Of a DNA stretch of 5,055 nucleotides, positions 1-5,055 are shown piece by piece. Location of the stretch: NCBI GenBank assembly GCA_031262335.1, contig JAISHX010000119.1, forward strand, positions 1 to 5,055, in the 5' to 3' direction. Origin of the DNA: Clostridiales bacterium. Its GTDB lineage: Bacteria > Bacillota > Clostridia > Lachnospirales > WRAX01. The notes under the pieces are model-generated. The model was not told the origin of the DNA. It worked only from the letters and a program-made list of their open reading frames with translations, and made no database searches. How positions within the stretch are numbered: position 1 is the stretch's first letter; each line of letters opens with the position of its first letter. The position numbers were made by a program, and so were the translations under genes.

Positions 1-2219
1 TCTTCAAATACAAGCGCAACTTCTGCACCTTTGCTGACGACTGTTCCGGAAGGAGGCGTTTGTTTTGTTATGACACTTCCTGCGGCTGTTACAAAGCTGA
101 CATCAAGTCCGCGTGTATAAATATCTTCTATTGCCTGTGCAAGGCTCATGCCGACGTAATTTCCTACTTCTGTCTGTGATGATGAATTTGCCGCCAAGTA
201 CGCGTCGGAAGGCATTATTGCATTATTGTCTATAATATACTGAAAAACCTCCTTTATCATTGGCGCAACGCTTGTCGTGCCTGATTGGTAGCTTTCAAAC
301 GGAACATTTTCTGCAAGCGCGAGTACAAGAAATTCCGGCTTTTCAACCGGAAGGTATCCCATAAAAGAAAGATGGTACGGGACTTCTCCTCTGCTTTCCA
401 CATTGACGCCTTTTTCCGCCGTGCCTGTTTTTCCGCCGATGTCATAGCCGTCAATAGCAGCAGCACTGCCTGTGCCTTCTGCCAAAAGTACGCTCTGCAT
501 AACCTCACGCATATAATCGGACGTTTCTTTGCTTATAACAGTCCTGACAACAGCGGCTCTGTTTTGTTGTGAAACTACACCGCCTTCAACGGTTTGTGAC
601 ACAACATACGGCTTATATATATATCCCCCGTTTATAAGTGCCGAAAACGCGGTCATCATTTGAATCGGCGTGACCTCAAAGCGTTGCCCGAAAGAACTTG
701 TCGCAAGCTCAAGTGTATTTAGATTTGCAAGAGAAAATAGTGTTGTTGCGGCACTTTGCTCACGCGGAAGGTCTATTCCGGTTTTTTCTCCGAAGCCAAA
801 TTCTCTTTCATACTTGTAAAAAATATCACGCCCCATTTTTTCGGCAATATCCATCAAAGCAACGTTGCACGAATTGCTTATAGATTCTTCAAGGGTTTGT
901 AAGCCGTGTCCCGTTACGCGGTTGCATTTTATTGTCCATTCTTCATTTGCGAACTTAAATTTTTTGTAACCCGGACACATAAAAGTGTCGTTCGGAGTAA
1001 TTATGCCTTCTTCAAGCGCGGCGGCTACTGTAATTGGTTTGAAAATAGAACCGGGTTCAAAAGTCTGTGAAATAGCAAAATTGCTCCATACATCGTTATA
1101 CATTGCGGTTACTTGTGCGGAGCTGTCTGTGATTGCAGAAATGTCTTCCCGAACTTTGTCAACGTTAATAAAATTTAAATTCATCGGCTCTTCTGCCGAA
1201 AATTTAGGTGCTTGCGCCATTGCGCGTATTTCGCCCGTTTCGGGGTCCATAACTATAATCAAGGTGTTTGGCGAGTCATATTCTGCCGCGTATTTTTCAC
1301 AAATACTTTCCGCAAATTTTTGAAGAGAAAGGTCAAGCGTTGTAACGACTTGTGCGCCGTGAACAGGCGGAATCCTGTTTGTTGTAAACTGTCCGCCGGC
1401 ATAAGACCGGAAAAGCCGCCCGATAGAACCTGCAAGAATATCATTGTAGCGGTCTTCAATTCCCCACGATTCTTGTTCACGCATAAAACCGATAACTTGG
1501 GGTGCGATTGCTGCGTCATCATAAATACGTTTGCTGAACGATTCCCAGTACACATCACGGAGTACAGCACTCCACGAATATTCGTCATCTGATTTTACGG
1601 CGTATTGTTCCTGCAGTTGTTCTATTTGATTGATTTTATCTTGTTCAACTTCTTTGGCAAAAACATAATACATTGAATCGGTATGAGTCATTGCGTCATT
1701 TAAAACTTCCATCGGCGTACCTATAATCGAATGAATTATATTTAAAGTTTCCTGAACAACGTCAATGTGCTGTCTTTCGGCGGAAGTGTCCTCTTGTTCA
1801 TCTTCACGCATTTTTTCCGCACGCTCTGTCAGTTTTTTCACATCTAAAAACATATTGTAATAAATTTCACTGTGAACAATCACATTGTCATTTCTGTCTA
1901 AAATCTCTCCGCGTTTCGGGCTTAATGCTGTATTGTAACTTGAGCTTGCAAGAAGAAGTTGTTCGACGGCTTTGCGTTCGTATTCATCGCCGTATGTTAA
2001 TTTTAAAATTTGAATTTTTGCCAAAAGGTATGAAAAAGCAATTACTGTAAAAATTCCGATTAAAACAATACGCAACGGGGATTTAAAATCTTCCGTATTT
2101 TGAGTACGCTGTGTTCTTCTTGGTGCTTTTATTGATGTTCTTCTTGTTTTTCTTGGTGCTTTTATTGATGTTGCTCTTGGTTTTCTTTGATTTTTCGGAG
2201 TAGGTGTACTTTTTTTCAT
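1..2219 (-). CDS. Class B penicillin-binding protein (SpoVD/PBP2x-like transpeptidase) with PASTA domain, C-terminus cut by window edge
   Basis: This gene encodes a peptidoglycan D,D-transpeptidase that cross-links cell-wall stem peptides outside the membrane. Reading from the ATG at 2219, 739 codons are open and run off the window, so the true stop is not seen. Domains in order: a Lys/Arg/Pro-rich cytoplasmic tail (residues 1-48) holding a tandem repeat; one membrane anchor (about 49-67); the class B PBP dimerisation domain, opening with RGEILDRN (103-110) and ending near 285; and the transpeptidase domain (about 310-660). All three catalytic motifs are intact: SIFK (Ser391 nucleophile, Lys394), SCN (450-452) and KTGT (597-600). 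A PASTA domain starts near 686. No glycosyltransferase domain is present. At more than 739 residues it is longer than typical SpoVD (about 645), partly through a charged, probably helical insert near 130-210. The start is supported by AGGTGG just upstream. Whether it acts in division (FtsI/PBP2B/PBP2x) or sporulation (SpoVD) cannot be decided, and no dcw-cluster gene is adjacent. Confidence 0.95.
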   Translation of the reverse strand, partial: MKKSTPTPKNQRKPRATSIKAPRKTRRTSIKAPRRTQRTQNTEDFKSPLRIVLIGIFTVIAFSYLLAKIQILKLTYGDEYERKAVEQLLLASSSYNTALSPKRGEILDRNDNVIVHSEIYYNMFLDVKKLTERAEKMREDEQEDTSAERQHIDVVQETLNIIHSIIGTPMEVLNDAMTHTDSMYYVFAKEVEQDKINQIEQLQEQYAVKSDDEYSWSAVLRDVYWESFSKRIYDDAAIAPQVIGFMREQESWGIEDRYNDILAGSIGRLFRSYAGGQFTTNRIPPVHGAQVVTTLDLSLQKFAESICEKYAAEYDSPNTLIIVMDPETGEIRAMAQAPKFSAEEPMNLNFINVDKVREDISAITDSSAQVTAMYNDVWSNFAISQTFEPGSIFKPITVAAALEEGIITPNDTFMCPGYKKFKFANEEWTIKCNRVTGHGLQTLEESISNSCNVALMDIAEKMGRDIFYKYEREFGFGEKTGIDLPREQSAATTLFSLANLNTLELATSSFGQRFEVTPIQMMTAFSALINGGYIYKPYVVSQTVEGGVVSQQNRAAVVRTVISKETSDYMREVMQSVLLAEGTGSAAAIDGYDIGGKTGTAEKGVNVESRGEVPYHLSFMGYLPVEKPEFLVLALAENVPFESYQSGTTSVAPMIKEVFQYIIDNNAIMPSDAYLAANSSSQTEVGNYVGMSLAQAIEDIYTRGLDVSFVTAAGSVITKQTPPSGTVVSKGAEVALVFE
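2113..2179 (-). repeat. Two-copy 33-bp tandem repeat in the PBP N-terminal tail
   Basis: A 23-base core is identical at 2117-2139 and 2150-2172, with a period of 33 bases (11 codons) and partial identity continuing on both sides. It encodes two copies of the peptide TSIKAPR followed by (K/R)T, at about residues 17-25 and 28-36. The in-frame period and near-identical DNA point to a recent slippage or unequal-recombination duplication. The unit is strongly basic and lies in the cytoplasmic tail just before the membrane anchor. Confidence 0.85.
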
Positions 2220-2222
2220 AGT

Positions 2223-2228
2223 CCACCT
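2223..2228 (-). promoter_or_regulatory. Ribosome-binding site of the PBP gene, overlapping the larE stop codon
   Basis: On the minus strand the sequence reads TAGGTGGACT before the ATG. AGGTGG is a one-mismatch Shine-Dalgarno element with a short spacer of 3 bases. Its first two bases are the last two bases of the larE TAG stop. A ribosome terminating on larE would sit on this site, which suggests translational coupling. This fixes the PBP start at 2219. Confidence 0.6.
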
Positions 2229-3036
2229 ATAAAATTTCGTTCATGCTTTCGGTGCGGTAGCCTGACAAATCAAGCGAAACATAAGTAAACCCGAGTTTTT
2301 TCATATTCTCGTAAATATATGTTCTTTTCGCCTCATTTGTAAGGAGTGCAAAACCTTCATTATCAAGTTCGATACGCGCAATATTTGCGTGACGGCGTAC
2401 ACGGACTTGGCAAAACCCCATATCTAACAGAAGTTGTTCCGCCTTGTCAATTGCCGAAAGTGCTTCTGCGGTAATTAGTTCACCATAAGGAAACCTTGAT
2501 GCAAGACAGGCAAATGACTGTTTATTCCATGTTGGAAGATTCAAATGCTTTGAAATTTCCCGAATCTCTTTTTTGCAAAGTCCCGCCTCAAGCAGAGGAC
2601 TTTTTATGTTCAGTTCCGCAACGGCAATGCGTCCCGGACGGTAATCGCCTTCATCGTCCGTATTTGAACCTTCCGCTACATATGCAAGTTTTTCGCTTTT
2701 TGCAATTTCCGATAAGCGTGAGAAAAGTTCTTTCTTGCAAAGATAGCATCTGTTTTTCGGATTTTGCGCAAACCCTTCAACAAGCAACTCCTCGGACTTA
2801 AAAATAATATGTTTTATGTCATTCGCCGCACAGAAAGCTTTTGCGGCATTGAGTTCACGTTCCGGAAAAGAGCATGACCGCGCCGTTATCGCAACAGCCT
2901 TTTGCCCCAAAACTTCTTTTGCCGCAAACAACAGCAATGTGGAATCAACTCCGCCGGAAAACGCAATAGCAACACTTTCAAGACTTTTTATATATTCCTT
3001 CAGTCTGTTGTATTTTTGTTCTGTGATTTCGTCCAC
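2227..3036 (-). CDS. larE: LarE-family ATP-dependent sulfur transferase (PP-loop), three-cysteine type
   Basis: This 269-residue protein belongs to the LarE family (COG1606-type PP-loop ATPases). LarE adenylates a carboxylate of the pyridinium precursor and installs sulfur to build the nickel-pincer cofactor of lactate racemase and related enzymes. Visible motifs are the ATP pyrophosphatase loop SGGVDS (27-32), the family signature DDEGDYRPG (127-135) and WNKQSFACLASRFPYG (170-185). Cys177 aligns with Cys176, the sacrificial sulfur donor of Lactiplantibacillus plantarum LarE. It also has a CYLC pair (Cys97, Cys100), which that enzyme, as I recall its sequence, lacks; the three cysteines together match the [4Fe-4S]-carrying LarE form. 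The start is GTG at 3034-3036, with AGAGGGGA about 10 bases upstream; no other Met start precedes the PP-loop. The gene begins 37 bases inside the end of hydE and stops 7 bases before the PBP gene. No larA, larB or larC is nearby, so the substrate in this organism is inferred from the family only. Confidence 0.9.
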   Translation of the reverse strand: MDEITEQKYNRLKEYIKSLESVAIAFSGGVDSTLLLFAAKEVLGQKAVAITARSCSFPERELNAAKAFCAANDIKHIIFKSEELLVEGFAQNPKNRCYLCKKELFSRLSEIAKSEKLAYVAEGSNTDDEGDYRPGRIAVAELNIKSPLLEAGLCKKEIREISKHLNLPTWNKQSFACLASRFPYGELITAEALSAIDKAEQLLLDMGFCQVRVRRHANIARIELDNEGFALLTNEAKRTYIYENMKKLGFTYVSLDLSGYRTESMNEIL

Positions 3037-4046
3037 AGTTTAGAATCCCCTCTTGATACGGCGGCGTTGTATCCCGCCTTGATTATTCTGTGTTCAATAC
3101 AGCGGCGACATTCCGCCGCTTCGTCCCCCGTGCATATTTTATTGTCATATAAAGAATAAAGCTTGCGTATTTCCGTCGGAGAAAGGTTTGGCATAACAAC
3201 GTTTGCGCCGGCTTTTAAACCAAGTTCACGCCCGTTATGCGCAATAGTACCAAGCGCAGTCGTTGCCGGAATCAGCGCAAACGGAAACAATAAACGTAAA
3301 ACGGCAATTAAACGTAATGTAACTTCAAGACTTCCGTTTGGAAAACTTGCAAACGGTGTGTCGGCGTGATTGATAAAAGGACCAATGCCAATCATATCAG
3401 GATTAAGTTTGCGTAAAAAAATTAAATCTTCGATAATATTTTCTTGAGTTTGGTACGGCGAGCCGACCATAAATCCCGCTCCGACTTGAAAACCTATTTC
3501 TTTCAGGTCAAAAAGGCATTGTTTTCTTTCGGATAATTTCATATATTGCGGGTGAAGTTTTCTGTAATGTTCTTCATTGGCTGTTTCATGCCTAAGCAGG
3601 TATCTGTCAGCTCCGGCGGAAAAAAAACTCCGGTAAGTTTCTTTTGTTTTTTCGCCGACGGAAAGTGTAACCGCGCAATCGGAAAATTTTTCTTTTATTG
3701 AAGCAACGATTCCGCATATAATTTTATCGGTAAAAAAACTGTCCTCTCCGCTTTGCAGAACAAATGTTCTGAATCCTAATTTATAGCCGTTTTCACAGCA
3801 TGAAACAATTTCTTCCGGAGAAAGGCGGTATCGTTTCAAATTTTTATTGCTGTTTCTGATTCCGCAATAAAGACAGTCGTTTTTGCAGTAATTAGAAAAC
3901 TCAATAAGTCCGCGTAAATATACATCTGTTCCGTAAACAGCGCGGCGAGTCTTGTCCGCCTCTATAAAAAGTTCTTTTTCATATTGTGCGGAAAAAATAA
4001 CGTCTTTCAATCCGCCGTTGTCAAGTAAGTCTGTTATTTTATTCAT
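3000..4046 (-). CDS. hydE: [FeFe]-hydrogenase H-cluster maturation radical SAM protein HydE
   Basis: HydE is a cytoplasmic radical S-adenosylmethionine enzyme that, with HydG and HydF, assembles the [2Fe] subcluster of [FeFe]-hydrogenase; it processes the Fe-cysteine-CO/CN synthon made by HydG. The protein is 348 residues, the same length as Thermotoga maritima HydE. The radical SAM motif is CKNDCLYC (54-61, CX3CX2C). Family stretches include LRGLIEFSN (44-52), LQSGED (97-102), YLLRHETAN (149-157), GIGPFINHADTP (220-231), IPATTALGT (259-267) and GANVVMPN (280-287). Cys305, Cys313 and Cys316 keep the CX7CX2C spacing of the accessory C-terminal Fe-S site, which many HydE proteins lack. I chose the ATG at 4046 over an in-frame TTG at 4082 because it gives the family length; the ATG has no clear Shine-Dalgarno site but overlaps the HD stop by 8 bases, implying coupled translation. 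BioB and PylB are related alternatives but fit the motifs less well. No hydF, hydG or hydrogenase gene is in view. Confidence 0.95.
   Translation of the reverse strand: MNKITDLLDNGGLKDVIFSAQYEKELFIEADKTRRAVYGTDVYLRGLIEFSNYCKNDCLYCGIRNSNKNLKRYRLSPEEIVSCCENGYKLGFRTFVLQSGEDSFFTDKIICGIVASIKEKFSDCAVTLSVGEKTKETYRSFFSAGADRYLLRHETANEEHYRKLHPQYMKLSERKQCLFDLKEIGFQVGAGFMVGSPYQTQENIIEDLIFLRKLNPDMIGIGPFINHADTPFASFPNGSLEVTLRLIAVLRLLFPFALIPATTALGTIAHNGRELGLKAGANVVMPNLSPTEIRKLYSLYDNKICTGDEAAECRRCIEHRIIKAGYNAAVSRGDSKLWTKSQNKNTTD
3046..3053 (-). promoter_or_regulatory. Ribosome-binding site of larE, inside hydE
   Basis: The minus strand reads AGAGGGGA, ending 9 to 10 bases before the GTG start at 3034-3036. 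It lies within the last codons of hydE, where it also encodes part of an Arg-Gly-Asp stretch. The purine run is the best Shine-Dalgarno candidate in this area and favours the GTG start, although the spacing is slightly long. Confidence 0.5.
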
Positions 4047-4593
4047 GTTCAAGAGTACGCATTGCAAGAATCGTCTGCTCAATCAAATAGTCAAGTTCCC
4101 AACCAAGCATATTTGCGCCGCGTTCAATAACTTCCCGCGAACATCCTGCCGCAAAAGTCGGTGTCTTATATTTTTTCTTAACAGATTTCAGTTCCAAATC
4201 GAGCGTGCTTTTTGACGGTCGCATAAGAGCCGCCGCCCAAATCAGACCTGTAAGTTCATCAGTTGCAAAAAGAATTTTTTCCATTTCATGGACAGGCTCT
4301 GCGTCTATATTACAAAGACCCCAACCATGACTTGCAACAGCATGAATAAGTTTTTCCGGCAAACCGCGCTGACGCATAATTTCTGCTGTTTTAACACAAT
4401 GTTCGTCCGGAAACATTTCAAAATCCAAGTCGTGCAGCAATCCGACAACTGCCCAAAAATCCGCCTCATCATGATAACCAAGCTTTTCGGCAAAATATCT
4501 CATGACGCCTTCAAGTGTTTCAGCATGCCGAATATGAAAAGGTTCTTTGTTATATTCGCAAAGGAGCGAATACGCATCTTCCCGTGTAATCAT
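4039..4593 (-). CDS. HD-superfamily metal-dependent phosphohydrolase, substrate unknown
   Basis: This 184-residue single-domain protein belongs to the HD superfamily of metal-dependent phosphohydrolases. The metal-binding pattern is visible: His23 (in HIRHAETLEG, 20-29), the His54-Asp55 doublet in LLHDLDFE (52-59), and a distal Asp112 in FATDELTG (109-116). His84 and His89 in HAVASHGWG (84-92) are further candidate metal ligands of the HDIG type. No signal peptide, membrane segment or second (GGDEF, RelA, PAS) domain is present, so it is probably a small soluble enzyme. The ATG at 4591-4593 is preferred over an upstream in-frame TTG at 4609-4611, because AGGCAGG lies 6 bases before it. It is the first gene of the tight block and its stop overlaps the hydE start (ATGAATAA), so co-translation with hydE is likely. 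The family acts on nucleotides or other phosphate esters; nothing here shows which. Confidence 0.85.
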   Translation of the reverse strand: MITREDAYSLLCEYNKEPFHIRHAETLEGVMRYFAEKLGYHDEADFWAVVGLLHDLDFEMFPDEHCVKTAEIMRQRGLPEKLIHAVASHGWGLCNIDAEPVHEMEKILFATDELTGLIWAAALMRPSKSTLDLELKSVKKKYKTPTFAAGCSREVIERGANMLGWELDYLIEQTILAMRTLEHE

Positions 4594-4644
4594 TGCAGAC
4601 CTGCCTTTCAAAATTTATAAAAATATAATAAAATCTAAATTATA
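4594..4644 (-). promoter_or_regulatory. AT-rich intergenic gap, possible promoter of the HD-hydE-larE-PBP block
   Basis: This 51-base gap is the only sizeable non-coding DNA in the window and is nearly all A/T outside the ribosome-binding site. On the minus strand TATAAT occurs directly after the GNAT stop codon, and TATATT and TATAAA occur further down; any could be a -10 element. No convincing -35 box sits 16-18 bases before them. A promoter is inferred from position and composition only, and readthrough from the GNAT gene is equally possible. Confidence 0.3.
4600..4606 (-). promoter_or_regulatory. Ribosome-binding site of the HD-hydrolase gene
   Basis: The minus strand reads AGGCAGG followed by 6 bases and then ATG. 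This is the clearest ribosome-binding site upstream of the block and decides the ATG start at 4593 over the in-frame TTG at 4611, which lies upstream of this site. Confidence 0.6.
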
Positions 4645-4653
4645 TTAGATTTT
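4630..4653 (-). terminator. Weak inverted repeat overlapping the GNAT stop codon, possible terminator
   Basis: Perfect 9-base arms, AAAATCTAA (4630-4638) and TTAGATTTT (4645-4653), flank a 6-base loop. In the minus-strand transcript the hairpin is followed by an A/T-rich run including five T in a row. The stem has a single G-C pair and takes in the stop codon, so as an intrinsic terminator it would be weak. It could equally be a chance palindrome in AT-rich DNA or a protein-binding site. Confidence 0.3.
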
Positions 4654-5055
4654 CGGTTTGATTTCCGCTTCTAAGATTTTATAATAATATTTTCCGTCAT
4701 TGCTTAAATTAAAACCGTTTGCTTTTAGGACACCGATTGATTTTTCGTTATCGCTATCGGGATTAACAATAATCTTTTTTCCACAAAGCGAAATTATTTT
4801 CAGTTCAAGTTGCTTGATAATATCTTTACCATAACCTTTGTTTAAAAATTCTTCCTCGCCGATTAAATAATCAAGCGAGTAAACCTCTTTTGGTGTAGTT
4901 ATATCATACCAATCTTCCAAACCGTTAGCATCGTAACAGTCGTAAAATTGACAGAACCCAATAGGCAATTTATCAATCAAAACAACAAAATGATGTATCC
5001 ACGAAAACTCTTCGTTCCTTTTGCGGATTTCATAAAGCCATTCGTCAACAGGGTC
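4645..5055 (-). CDS. GNAT-family N-acetyltransferase, N-terminus cut by window edge
   Basis: The visible 136 residues are the middle and C-terminal part of a Gcn5-related N-acetyltransferase, which moves an acetyl group from acetyl-CoA to an amine. The frame is open to the window edge, so the true start lies beyond 5055; the in-frame TTG at 4980 falls within conserved sequence and is not a likely start. The acetyl-CoA-binding motif A is visible as YLIGEEEFLNKGYGKD (about 63-78), with the Q/R-x-x-G-x-G loop as NKGYGK. Motif B follows as VNPDSDNEKSIGVLKANGF (about 97-115), with the usual Asn and the Gly-Phe end. This arrangement resembles the aminoglycoside 6'-acetyltransferase-like branch (Acetyltransf_8 style), but resistance cannot be claimed from this alone and the substrate is unknown. 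Hand-counted GC over 4681-4980 is about 32%, compared with about 42% in larE, so the gene may have been acquired separately. It reads in the same direction as the downstream block but is separated from it by 51 bases. Confidence 0.85.
   Translation of the reverse strand, partial: DPVDEWLYEIRKRNEEFSWIHHFVVLIDKLPIGFCQFYDCYDANGLEDWYDITTPKEVYSLDYLIGEEEFLNKGYGKDIIKQLELKIISLCGKKIIVNPDSDNEKSIGVLKANGFNLSNDGKYYYKILEAEIKPKI

Noticed and set aside
985..1592. Plus-strand open frames of about 110-126 codons
   Set aside because: They lie entirely opposite the PBP transpeptidase and dimerisation coding sequence, which has intact catalytic motifs. They show no protein signature and overlap each other in different frames.
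2113..2179. Direct repeat considered as a CRISPR remnant or mobile-element duplication
   Set aside because: There are only two units, with an in-frame 33-base period inside a coding region and no spacers or terminal inverted repeats. An internal coding duplication explains it.
2227..3036. NAD synthetase, QueC or TtuA-type PP-loop enzyme as an alternative to LarE
   Set aside because: The PP-loop alone would allow these, but the DDEGDYRPG signature and the ACLASRFPYG segment are specific to the LarE family.
2496..3159. Several plus-strand open frames across the larE and hydE region
   Set aside because: They are antisense to clear LarE and HydE coding sequence and have no recognisable domains, so they are shadow frames.
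4047..4082. Upstream TTG start for HydE that would add 12 residues
   Set aside because: The ATG at 4046 gives 348 residues, matching Thermotoga HydE. The added segment has no family similarity that I can see and no clear ribosome-binding site before it.
4645..4980. GNAT gene taken as a complete 111-residue protein from the TTG at 4980
   Set aside because: The frame stays open to the window edge, the upstream residues look like a normal GNAT N-terminal half, and no ribosome-binding site precedes the TTG. The gene is partial.

Overview
The window is a compact, wholly minus-strand gene block: five protein genes, two of them cut by the window edges, with almost no non-coding DNA. Read in the direction of transcription (high to low coordinates), they are a GNAT acetyltransferase (5' end outside the window), an HD-superfamily phosphohydrolase, the [FeFe]-hydrogenase maturase HydE, a LarE-type PP-loop sulfur transferase, and a class B penicillin-binding protein with a C-terminal PASTA domain (3' end outside the window). 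I see no RNA gene, insertion sequence, CRISPR array or phage gene. Every plus-strand open frame of any size lies opposite one of these genes and shows no protein signature.

The last four genes are packed like one operon. The HD gene and hydE overlap by 8 nt, hydE and larE overlap by 37 nt, and larE and the PBP gene are 7 nt apart, with the PBP ribosome-binding site running into the larE stop codon. The only real gap is 51 nt of very AT-rich DNA between the GNAT stop and the HD start. It holds a 9-bp inverted repeat and could carry a weak terminator and the operon promoter.

The likely host is a strictly anaerobic, moderately low-GC bacterium, most probably a Bacillota (Clostridia-like) lineage. 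HydE implies an [FeFe]-hydrogenase elsewhere in the genome. A transpeptidase with a PASTA domain resembles SpoVD/PBP2x. Hand-counted GC is about 42% over 2221-2520. The species cannot be named from this sequence.

Functionally the block joins metallocofactor assembly to cell-wall synthesis. HydE makes part of the H-cluster of [FeFe]-hydrogenase. LarE supplies sulfur for the nickel-pincer cofactor in its characterised role. The PBP cross-links septal or spore peptidoglycan. No further lar or hyd gene is present, so the LarE role here is open. The most interesting points are the tightly overlapped hydE-larE pair and the three-cysteine (probable [4Fe-4S]) form of LarE. I found no strong evidence of a wholly new system.
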